Positions 42,136 to 48,796 of a stretch of DNA of 48,796 nt are shown here, piece by piece. The DNA is taken from positions 1-48,796 of the IMG/VR virus record IMGVR_UViG_3300044940_000153. One strand, 5' to 3'. The translations under genes were made by a program, and so were the position numbers. Positions within the stretch are counted from its first letter, which is position 1; every line of letters begins with the position of its first letter. A model generated the notes under the pieces. That model was given only the letters and a program-made list of their open reading frames with translations. It did no database searches and was not told the DNA's origin. This DNA is from a virus.

Positions 42136-42804
42136 TTAACCGAATAAGTCTTCAATATATGTACCAAGAAAACTATCGTATGCGTAACCACCGGTATTGC
42201 AGTCAAAGGTTGCATTACCCAATAACAAAGATGCCAATCCCTTCACTTGCACCGGCTCGATGATTGAATAAGATGTTTCAATCGAAAACACGTTATTCAA
42301 TGTCCATAAACCGGAGCGCGTTGCCTCAATCGGGGACGTTGAAACCAATGTAAATGGGAGGAACGGTATAAATAACTCCTCATGGCAGGCAATAAATCCG
42401 ACTTGCAAATGATTCTGATTATCGGAAATATGACGGTAAAATCGGGCATCCAAAGCCGAAATCGTGCGGTTACGCTGAATGAACGTAAACGTATGTGTAT
42501 AGGCCGTTGGCTGTGGCAAACGACAAGCATAGATTTGCTGTTCATTCGTACCTGCCGTTTCGAGCGAACCCTCGCCCTGCACAGGAGAAATACGAATCTT
42601 ACATGCGTCTAAATAAGGTTGCCAAACAGAAGGGACAACCTTATTTGTAACAGGATCAACGCCATCCGCAAGTAATTCGGCGGTAATATCACACGTTGCA
42701 AAAACCTGATAACCTAATCCACCCCGCCAGAGGTTCGTACCGCAATTTTCAGACGATGAGGGTGGTATATATGTAACACATTGGGAAGCACAACTTACTG
42801 CCAT
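42136..42804 (-). CDS. Virion protein, Cys-rich N-terminus
   Basis: 222 aa from ATG 42804 (the frame stays open to 42882 but its upstream part carries the promoter-like region). MAVSCASQCVTYIPPSSSENC has four Cys in about 21 residues; the rest is beta-rich (FTFIQRNRTISALDARFY). Likely a tail or capsid-associated protein working with the upstream 1411-aa protein. A -7-like TACTTTTG lies at 42835-42828. No family recognised. Confidence 0.6.
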   Translation of the reverse strand: MAVSCASQCVTYIPPSSSENCGTNLWRGGLGYQVFATCDITAELLADGVDPVTNKVVPSVWQPYLDACKIRISPVQGEGSLETAGTNEQQIYACRLPQPTAYTHTFTFIQRNRTISALDARFYRHISDNQNHLQVGFIACHEELFIPFLPFTLVSTSPIEATRSGLWTLNNVFSIETSYSIIEPVQVKGLASLLLGNATFDCNTGGYAYDSFLGTYIEDLFG

Positions 42805-42853
42805 GTTTGTTAGTTTAATTGTTCCCGCAAAAGTAATAACACGCGAAATAATG

Positions 42854-42883
42854 TAACTTTGCTTCTTTGCTATTTGAAGCAAA
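42854..42883. other. Inverted repeat TTTGCTTC...GAAGCAAA
   Basis: Perfect 8-bp inverted repeat at 42858-42865 and 42876-42883, with a further TTTGCT in the loop and a plus-strand TAACTTTG partly inside the left arm. It lies between the 1411-aa gene and the 42804 gene. Candidate operator; no U tract follows, so a terminator is unlikely. Confidence 0.4.
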
Positions 42884-42956
42884 CAATTAGCATTACTTAC
42901 GTTTAATTACGGAAATATAACTTTACGGGTGTTGCGGTTGTGCTATTTGCTAAATA

Positions 42957-45900
42957 TTACTCGCACGTTTCATCATTCACGCATTCGATTCCGGTAAATT
43001 CCGCCGATATTGCCCACATTTGCCCCGTTTCGCGTTCCCGGCTGATTGTCCCGTCAAATTCGACTGGTATCCCATTGATGGTGATGTTTTTACCCCCCAG
43101 AACCGCGTTGATTTTTTGAGCCATGTATGGCGGGAGTAATTCGGTAATAAGTTTATATTTAGTAATGGTCGTGCGTTTCTTATTTTCGGTGGTATATTCG
43201 TAAGATTCTGCACGAAATTCCCCCCTAACGCGGACGCAATTTGAGTAAACGGGTTCGATCACGGCGGGGCAACCGAACTCCGGTAAGCCATATATGTTCC
43301 CTTCACAATCCTTTTTCCCTTCGGTGTATTCAGAACATAGTAGAACAGTTGGTAGGCAGGTCTCTTTTTTATAGCATTCAGAATAATGAACATTACCACG
43401 ATTGTCGTTTATCTTAATCATAAAACAATCAACCGGTATTAGGTCGGGATTGATTTGTATGTTTTGGAAAAACTCTAAATAAGGATTACGGTTTTGCCCT
43501 ACAATCCAGCCTTCTATCGCATCGAATATTGAGAATGGAACGGGCGTACCCGTGCAACAGTCAACCGTAACTGGCGGTTGCTGTACTCCGCCGACATACC
43601 AAATCAATTCAGCACCGCAACAGTCCTCTAAGATAGTGTTCCATGTTAATATCAATTTCATTCCGTCCCGCGATGCTTCAACATCCGGGTTTCCGTTGAT
43701 ATTAATCTGATTCACCCAATCCTGTAATTGCTCTTCAAAGAAACTTTCACCATCAAAGATGTATTCAAATGGCTGTACGGCATAACATAACGCGCTATCT
43801 TCAAGCCCGTTAAGTGATACATAAATATCCGTTAGATCAAAACCTGAAAGGTCAAAAATTGCGCGCGCCTGACCTACGTAATCGCATGGTGGAGTGTATG
43901 TAAGTCCGGTTATTGGGTTACAACAGCAATCAACTAAGGTAACATTGATGAAATAGTCATCACAACAGGCGTTATTTTCAGTGATAATTAACCCTACGCT
44001 TTGCTGTGCGTCCGGCGTTCCCGCGCCTTTACAGCAGTCGTCGGGCTTTAATTGTTGAATAATGCTACCATTTAGAAACACATCAATAAATCTCTCTGTT
44101 TCGGGCGGACAGGCGCATTTAGAGCGTACCCAAACCGTCAAAATTTCCCCGTCGGCTTTCGCAAAAGCATCCCCGTAAATACGTTTATTGATATGATTAG
44201 CTAAGGCTTGGCAGGCAATTTCATTAGAAGCATACCCAACAATCGGCACTAATAAACTCAAAACCGATCCCCCAAAACATCCCCGCCCTTCCTGATTTAA
44301 TACAACTTGGAATGTTGTAAATGTTTTCGTATCAATCCTTACTTTGAAATTCAGATAATCTAACGGGTTGTAACATTCAGTACAACATGAATTATCATTT
44401 GTCAATGTAGCATTAATGATAAAGGGCGTGCCGGATCCCCCGCCAGTTTCTACACATCCTTCATATGAAAATGCACGATTAAGTGCAACATTGGAATATG
44501 GCGCGCCGACCGGCGGATTTGTTTCATCTCCACCTGCACCACCGGCATAAACCTCGATACCTACATTTGTACCTAAGAATCCGCCCGTACATCCACATCC
44601 CAGCCCCGTAAAAAACGGATGATCGCAGGGTATTTGAAAAACAATTTGATTAAAAAACGCCCCTGTGCTTACAATTATTTCAGGGAAGTCTGTATTGAAT
44701 TGCGATATGATGTTTGATACAACCGAAATAAGGTTATCTCCTGGTCCAAACGGAATGTTTACCACAAAGCCCGTTTGATTAATACCGCAAATAAAGTTAA
44801 TGCGTACATCTATTGTTGAAGCGATAGCGGGCGGATTGACTGCATTTACATAGAACGTAACTTGATAATGGCATTTATTTTCCCTTACCAATACTTCATT
44901 GTCATAACATAGTTTCAATCCTTCGCACGGATCGTATCCACCAGTCCCAAAACGGTAGGCAAATCGGTCAATATTGCCAATTATTTGCCAATCAGACCCG
45001 TTTGGTTGAACAAAAAAGCTGTTTTTGCCCCCAAAATCCTCGAAATAATCCAATAACCACTTTTGTAATTGCTCTACATAATCCTGCAAATCCACCGCGT
45101 CGGCAGTGGTTGGGTAGCCGGGAGGTGGCAACCCGCCTTCACAATCCGCTTGGTTGTGTAAAACATATATCCAAGCATGATTATTTGGGTCTCCAAAAAC
45201 GTAGGAAGGATCGTCTAATATATCAATGATGATTTGATGTTGTTCCGGCGGGGCAACACTGCAATCAGTTTGACACCAATGTCTGTTTTCGACTTGAATA
45301 TCAATATTATTCATACCGTCATCCAAGTTGATAGCAAGGTTAAATTCACGATTCGTAACACATGTTACCGCCGGTAGCCCCGAAACAGGGACGCGCATCC
45401 GTATATTTTGCCCAAAAAGCTGAAAATATGTGCCGGAAGGCAACGACATTGCCGAAATGGTGGCCGAATTGTTCAAATGCGATACCATGTTTAGCAAAAA
45501 GTCATTCCAATTTGCTGACGCAGGTATTACAGTTGATAAACCGTAGGCAATAGATGGAACTAAGTTTGCACAATCGTAGAATAATGCGAAGGTGATGGGG
45601 TTGGTAACGTTGATCGTGAAGTTGGCAGGCATGTAGAAGTCAAAGGACGCATACCCGTTTTCATTTTCATTGCACCCCCGATCACAGCAAATTTCGGTTT
45701 CGTACACACGCGGGTATAAAGTCAGGGCAGGATTACCGTAGCCGAATTGCCAGCCGACGCCATCGCAAGCGTCGGGATATTGATCTGTGTCTATGTAAAA
45801 CTTGATACCATTGAATCCGCCTGCATTTATCGTATTCGGCACGCCGGAAAATGGCACAGCATAGCTATCCCCAAGCGCATTCGTATTAAAATCGTCAACT

Positions 45901-47192
45901 ACGTACAGAATTAGGTCATTTAACGACGTTTCGGGGACTGAATTTACAGTATAAGCGAAAGGCGCATCAGTCAGGTAAATAGATACGGTTGTTGTTCCCG
46001 CACCAACCGTAAACCCGTCAAATATGAATGAAATTTCTTTTAACTCTGAATTGAAAACGCATTGCACACCCGCGTTATATCGCACTTCACACAGTTTCAG
46101 CCGGTCAGCGCACACACTCCACCCGTCGTCTTGATGATCTACCTTATGAAAAAATATCTCAAATTCACCCGTCGTGGTATTCGCGGTAATCGTATCATTA
46201 GGCAAAAGTATGTTCGTTTCAATCCATGTTTGCACACGGGTAATATAATTGGCAAAATCCGTAGCACCGGAAAATAAAAGTAATGGATCGATCGCTGTAT
46301 TCCACGATGGGCAGGGTTCGGATTCGCGGATAATGATAAAACCTACGTCCGTAACGCCTGCCGATGCCTGATTTCCCGCTCCAAAAACGTAATTCACGTT
46401 AGGCACGATTTGAAACCGCGCGCGGGCAAAGTCGGACGGGATAGAACACCCTGATTCGTCGCGTGCCAAACCGAAGCATGGCGGGGCTTCGGGGCAACAG
46501 GTGAACGGGAATATCTGTTCTGTTTTAGGTGCATAAGGGTCGTTAGGGTCTGCTTGTATCCAATTAACCCCGTCATCATATCTAAAACAATCCAAGTAAA
46601 CGGAGTTGCATGGGGACACTCCAAAACGTTGCGTGAATGCCTCTATGTCGTATTCAAACTGCAACACATCGTCCGCTATTCTGGTAACGATTGGGTTGGT
46701 TGTCAGTGGGTAAGTAGTCCAAAAAGTGAGCGTACCCTCCTTAAATTCACTGAAATTAGCGTAGTTTTTCGTCTGCAATTCGGCAAAATTACCCGCCCAA
46801 ACAGGTTGCCCAACCGTTCCGCAATTAGAAGGCGGGTCAAATTCATTATTCCAAAGGTAGTTCTTATTCGCATCCCCGTACACGACTAATGGATTATCCA
46901 ATAACCGTAACTGCATAATAGCCTTACCTTCTTTCAAAGGGGGCGGGCAACGAAATTCATCCGGTAAGTTTTGGTAATCAAGAAAACGGGTTTGAATGAT
47001 GATCTTATCACCCGTAACGTAGGGCTGTTGGTAGTCCGAATCATTGATACATTTAACGTTATGCCATAAGTCCGCACAGTCTTTCGCCTGCCATGTGCAA
47101 TGCACTAAGGGGGGTAATTCGAGAATTTCAGTAACCGAAAAGTTATCTTGAAGTGTTAATGTTTCGGGGTCAGGAAAGGTGTAGATTGGCAT
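42957..47192 (-). CDS. Giant Cys-rich virion/adhesin protein
   Basis: 1411 aa, first and largest gene after the divergent promoter region. Beta-rich throughout, with repeated short modules: an N-terminal segment (~1-130), then many blocks with CC or C-x-C pairs (FPFTCCPEAPPC, ICCDRGCNENE, NACCDDYFINVTLVDCCCNP). Motifs such as YVFGDPNNHAWIYV and VYGDANKNYLWNN recur, suggesting duplicated domains. Likely a receptor-binding or whisker-like structure. The Cys density in a virion protein is unusual. No enzyme motif seen. Confidence 0.6.
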   Translation of the reverse strand: MPIYTFPDPETLTLQDNFSVTEILELPPLVHCTWQAKDCADLWHNVKCINDSDYQQPYVTGDKIIIQTRFLDYQNLPDEFRCPPPLKEGKAIMQLRLLDNPLVVYGDANKNYLWNNEFDPPSNCGTVGQPVWAGNFAELQTKNYANFSEFKEGTLTFWTTYPLTTNPIVTRIADDVLQFEYDIEAFTQRFGVSPCNSVYLDCFRYDDGVNWIQADPNDPYAPKTEQIFPFTCCPEAPPCFGLARDESGCSIPSDFARARFQIVPNVNYVFGAGNQASAGVTDVGFIIIRESEPCPSWNTAIDPLLLFSGATDFANYITRVQTWIETNILLPNDTITANTTTGEFEIFFHKVDHQDDGWSVCADRLKLCEVRYNAGVQCVFNSELKEISFIFDGFTVGAGTTTVSIYLTDAPFAYTVNSVPETSLNDLILYVVDDFNTNALGDSYAVPFSGVPNTINAGGFNGIKFYIDTDQYPDACDGVGWQFGYGNPALTLYPRVYETEICCDRGCNENENGYASFDFYMPANFTINVTNPITFALFYDCANLVPSIAYGLSTVIPASANWNDFLLNMVSHLNNSATISAMSLPSGTYFQLFGQNIRMRVPVSGLPAVTCVTNREFNLAINLDDGMNNIDIQVENRHWCQTDCSVAPPEQHQIIIDILDDPSYVFGDPNNHAWIYVLHNQADCEGGLPPPGYPTTADAVDLQDYVEQLQKWLLDYFEDFGGKNSFFVQPNGSDWQIIGNIDRFAYRFGTGGYDPCEGLKLCYDNEVLVRENKCHYQVTFYVNAVNPPAIASTIDVRINFICGINQTGFVVNIPFGPGDNLISVVSNIISQFNTDFPEIIVSTGAFFNQIVFQIPCDHPFFTGLGCGCTGGFLGTNVGIEVYAGGAGGDETNPPVGAPYSNVALNRAFSYEGCVETGGGSGTPFIINATLTNDNSCCTECYNPLDYLNFKVRIDTKTFTTFQVVLNQEGRGCFGGSVLSLLVPIVGYASNEIACQALANHINKRIYGDAFAKADGEILTVWVRSKCACPPETERFIDVFLNGSIIQQLKPDDCCKGAGTPDAQQSVGLIITENNACCDDYFINVTLVDCCCNPITGLTYTPPCDYVGQARAIFDLSGFDLTDIYVSLNGLEDSALCYAVQPFEYIFDGESFFEEQLQDWVNQININGNPDVEASRDGMKLILTWNTILEDCCGAELIWYVGGVQQPPVTVDCCTGTPVPFSIFDAIEGWIVGQNRNPYLEFFQNIQINPDLIPVDCFMIKINDNRGNVHYSECYKKETCLPTVLLCSEYTEGKKDCEGNIYGLPEFGCPAVIEPVYSNCVRVRGEFRAESYEYTTENKKRTTITKYKLITELLPPYMAQKINAVLGGKNITINGIPVEFDGTISRERETGQMWAISAEFTGIECVNDETCE

Positions 47193-47209
47193 AACCTTAG
47201 CATTTTTCG

Positions 47210-47217
47210 CAAAAATA
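47210..47217 (-). promoter_or_regulatory. -7 element for late operon start
   Basis: Minus strand TATTTTTG (TAnnTTTG) 18-25 nt before the ATG at 47192. The position 19 bp upstream lacks TTTG, so an activator or a modified -33 is likely. AAGG lies 3 nt before the ATG. Confidence 0.45.
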
Positions 47218-47253
47218 GGAATATATTTTTGATTATACTAAGGGCGTGGTAAT

Positions 47254-47282
47254 AAAAAAATCCCCGCAACCAATACGGGGAT
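47254..47282 (-). terminator. Strong terminator upstream of late operon
   Basis: Minus strand ATCCCCG-9 nt-CGGGGAT followed by seven T. It has no gene upstream of it on this strand; a -7-like TACCTTTG lies near 47310-47318. It may form a short attenuated leader or simply insulate the divergent region. Confidence 0.75.
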
Positions 47283-47354
47283 CAAATATTTTAGCTCAAA
47301 ACAATGTACGCAAAGGTAAGAAAATCAACGGACTTTATGCCTATCTACTTCTTT

Positions 47355-47464
47355 TAACATTCTTTAACCGTCTAACTATTGCACAGTCCAAACCAACCTG
47401 CTATCTTTGTATTATAATCTTTCACTCAAACAAACAGCAACAATGACAACACAAAACAACACCC
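47355..47464 (+). repeat. Promoter-leader module, copy 1
   Basis: 110-bp module repeated at 47901-48010: shared TAACCGTCTAACTATTGCAC, then TGCTATCTTTG, an A/C-rich leader and the start codon with its first seven or so codons. The ATG is 88 bp into each copy. Only the 13 or so bases between -33 and -7 and scattered single bases differ. Confidence 0.9.
47379..47409 (+). promoter_or_regulatory. Plus-operon promoter 1
   Basis: TTG (47379-47381), 20-bp spacer, TATCTTTG (47402-47409). Drives the 47443 gene. The leader (CACTCAAACAAACAGCAACA) has no Shine-Dalgarno. Confidence 0.8.
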
Positions 47465-47682
47465 AATCAATGAATTACATCGTTTATGTCCCAGCCGTTC
47501 AGCTTCAAGCGAATAATTTTAACGGCAGACAAAACAAGCGCGCGAACCGTCGCGCGCTTGCGCAAATGGACGGTAGCAGAATGATCGCCGGCTTCCATGC
47601 CGGCGCGTACGACCACGAAACGGCTTGTAAGGAGGCACTAAAAGCCCTCCGAAAAGAATTGAAAGAAAGGGGTAAAATCTAA
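47443..47682 (+). CDS. Small basic protein, plus operon gene 1
   Basis: 79 aa from the ATG 47443 within the duplicated leader. The first seven residues MTTQNNT are shared with the 47989 gene. The rest: NYIVYVPAVQLQANNF, a Lys/Arg-rich middle (GRQNKRANRRALAQ), then a helical end AYDHETACKEALKALRKE. Likely nucleic-acid-binding, function unknown. Its stop overlaps the next start (TAATG). Confidence 0.75.
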   Translation: MTTQNNTQSMNYIVYVPAVQLQANNFNGRQNKRANRRALAQMDGSRMIAGFHAGAYDHETACKEALKALRKELKERGKI

Positions 47683-47903
47683 TGCCTAAATACCCCGAAA
47701 CCCAAGCCCGCATAACCCGCCTCATGATCGAGGCGGGTTTTCGTAATGATGACGGGACGTTCGATAAAAAGGGATTTTGCGAAGCCGTAGGGATAAGCCC
47801 ACATACGATTAATAATTATATTGACGGGCGAACGTCTGTTTCGTTGGAAAGACTAAAAACCTACTGCGAAATTCTATCTATAAACCCGTCCACTATATTT
47901 TAA
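47682..47903 (+). CDS. Cro/CI-like HTH regulator
   Basis: 73 aa. A single HTH domain: helices at ~6-15, ~27-36 (KKGFCEAVGIS), recognition helix PHTINNYIDGRTS (~40-52), and SLERLKTYCEIL. XRE/Cro type without a ligand or protease domain. Translationally coupled to gene 1. Its stop TAA (47901-47903) is the first triplet of the second promoter module, so it may bind both modules and the sRNA promoter, which share an upstream sequence. Confidence 0.8.
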   Translation: MPKYPETQARITRLMIEAGFRNDDGTFDKKGFCEAVGISPHTINNYIDGRTSVSLERLKTYCEILSINPSTIF

Positions 47904-48010
47904 CATTTTATAACCGTCTAACTATTGCACAGTATTGAGCAACCTGCTATCTTTGTATCATAATCTTTCACTCAAACAAACAGCAACAATGACAACGCAA
48001 AACAACACCC
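47901..48010 (+). repeat. Promoter-leader module, copy 2
   Basis: Second copy of the 110-bp module at 47355-47464 with the same offset of the ATG (88 bp). The downstream coding sequences are not related. Confidence 0.9.
47925..47955 (+). promoter_or_regulatory. Plus-operon promoter 2
   Basis: TTG (47925-47927), 20-bp spacer, TATCTTTG (47948-47955). Same layout as promoter 1. Confidence 0.8.
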
Positions 48011-48300
48011 CCAAAAAATTCTACGTAATCGCAGCTCTTGGTGAGATAACAATCTCCCAAGAGCCTACTTTTCCCTGCGATGCGCAAATAGAATGCGCAA
48101 CGCAAAGTGAAGCCGAGGCGATCGCCTCGGCTATGAAAAAAGAAAGGTGGTACGTAAGTACCACGTACGGAACGACGTGGCTGGCACCCGTCTCTCGTCT
48201 GAGAGACGACTACTCGTACGATGCGCTTTTTTACGGTACATATCAAGAGGCCTGGCGGGAGTATCGCCGCCGGAGGGACGAGGAATGGGCAAATAGATAG
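47989..48300 (+). CDS. Small protein, plus operon gene 3
   Basis: 103 aa from the ATG 47989 in the duplicated leader. After MTTQNNT comes a short alpha/beta protein: KKFYVIAALGEITIS, then a possible Cys pair (PCDAQIECATQSEAEA), WYVSTTYGTTWLAPVS, and a basic helical tail REYRRRRDEEW. Function unknown. Early expression and position beside a regulator suggest a host-takeover role. Confidence 0.75.
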   Translation: MTTQNNTPKKFYVIAALGEITISQEPTFPCDAQIECATQSEAEAIASAMKKERWYVSTTYGTTWLAPVSRLRDDYSYDALFYGTYQEAWREYRRRRDEEWANR

Positions 48301-48319
48301 AATTCAAAGCAAACAAACT

Positions 48320-48574
48320 ATGCACCAAATAAACTTCGCTCATCCCCCGCACGAGTTGCGGGGGGTGATTCTTGATCCAAGCGGGGGCGTTGAATATGTC
48401 ATCATATTTGACGACCCAGAAATCGGAGTATATTCCAATGATGTTTATAGTTGGAATTATATATATGAAGAATCAGTTAAAGAGACTTTTTGGAGTCTCG
48501 AAAACCGCAACGCACTGCTGTATCAAGCGTCCGGCAGGGATTTGTTTTTTGTAGAAAGGAAAGGTTCGTTATGA
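48320..48574 (+). CDS. Small acidic protein, plus operon gene 4
   Basis: 84 aa from the ATG 48320, 19 nt after the previous stop, preceded by AAACAAACT, an A-rich start context like the leader repeats. Acidic (VEYVIIFDDPEIGVYSNDVY) with a repeated aromatic pattern. Function unknown. Ends 3 nt before an intrinsic terminator. Confidence 0.7.
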   Translation: MHQINFAHPPHELRGVILDPSGGVEYVIIFDDPEIGVYSNDVYSWNYIYEESVKETFWSLENRNALLYQASGRDLFFVERKGSL

Positions 48575-48577
48575 TGC

Positions 48578-48605
48578 AAAGGTCTCTAATTAGAGACCTT
48601 TTTTA
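48578..48605 (+). terminator. Intrinsic terminator of plus operon
   Basis: AAAGGTCTCT-AATT-AGAGACCTTT, a perfect 10-bp stem (7 bp GC-bearing core GGTCTCT/AGAGACC) running into six T. Confidence 0.9.
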
Positions 48606-48703
48606 TTCCCGAAACTGCGCACCATATTCATCCCGTCCGGACGTGTCAATATTCAAAACGCCGTCTATGTCTAAGAATGACTTTCATCAATAACTTAGTA
48701 AAA

Positions 48704-48796
48704 GACTATTAAAGAAATTATTAAAGCTATTAGATAAAACCATTGATAATCAACAGTTTTCTTTTACTAAGTCTTTAATAATTTGATGAAATTAGT
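48704..48796. repeat. Terminal direct repeat, right copy
   Basis: Exact copy of 1-93. See the left copy. Confidence 0.95.

Noticed and set aside
47541-47580. Possible extra hairpin (GCGCGCGAACC...) in the 47443 gene as an RNA element
   Set aside because: It is explained by Arg/Ala codons of a basic protein; no terminator or conserved context is visible.
48571-48693. 40-aa plus-strand ORF starting MMQRSLIRDLF
   Set aside because: It begins in the last codons of the previous gene and runs through a perfect intrinsic terminator; composition looks random.
1-48796. Lysogeny module (integrase, attP)
   Set aside because: No tyrosine or serine recombinase motif was recognised; the lone Cro-like gene is not enough to call a temperate phage.

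Overview
The window is a complete or nearly complete tailed-phage genome. Bases 1-93 recur exactly at 48704-48796, so the molecule closes into a circle of about 48,703 bp (circular map, or a terminally redundant genome assembled as a circle). The host is most likely a member of the Bacteroidota. Promoters fit that phylum's signature (TTTG or TTG, a 17-20 bp spacer, then TAnnTTTG). Many starts lack a Shine-Dalgarno and follow A-rich leaders or overlap the previous stop (TAATG, ATGA). A tape-measure protein, portal, terminase and major capsid candidate point to siphovirus-like morphology. I saw no integrase.

Nearly every gene lies on the minus strand, read from 47192 down to 101. In transcription order: a giant Cys-rich virion protein and its neighbour (47192-42136); a glycosyltransferase and a SAM methyltransferase (42133-40525); portal, scaffold, major capsid and head/neck genes (40520-34147); small structural, membrane and acetyltransferase genes (34128-30844); holin, tape measure and large terminase (30840-24427). 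The early/replication block follows (22748-13916): an RHH-type DNA-binding protein beside an 11-bp iteron array, a Sak4-like ATPase, a PD-(D/E)XK nuclease, a DnaA-domain-IV-like protein, a Toprim primase, an SF3 helicase and a Pif1/RecD-like helicase. Next come a small-terminase candidate, two more large virion proteins and an L,D-transpeptidase-like lysin candidate (13593-8161), then a conserved MAKLNEII-type gene with tRNA-like genes behind it, ssb, many small genes, a spanin candidate, a VRR-NUC nuclease and a decayed methyltransferase cluster (7995-301).

Only 47443-48574 is a protein-coding plus-strand operon: four small genes, including a Cro/CI-like HTH protein, expressed from two near-identical promoter-leader modules. 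It converges with the minus operon at a hairpin-rich junction.

The most unusual content is RNA and DNA architecture rather than proteins. (1) Two adjacent tRNA-like genes at 6924-7221 have the T-arm/acceptor half placed BEFORE the acceptor/D-arm half; both acceptor stems and both anticodon stems pair only in this circularly permuted arrangement. (2) A plus-strand promoter-structured RNA-terminator unit sits at 20835-21036. (3) An isolated minus-strand small-RNA unit sits at 23215-23328. (4) A helically phased 11-bp iteron array spans 22813-22986. (5) A T9 homopolymer links the gene at 24440 to a 95-codon continuation in another frame. (6) A methyltransferase cluster is visibly decaying: an internally deleted dcm, a one-base frameshift and a chimera. 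All calls come from reading the sequence; no database search or folding program was run.
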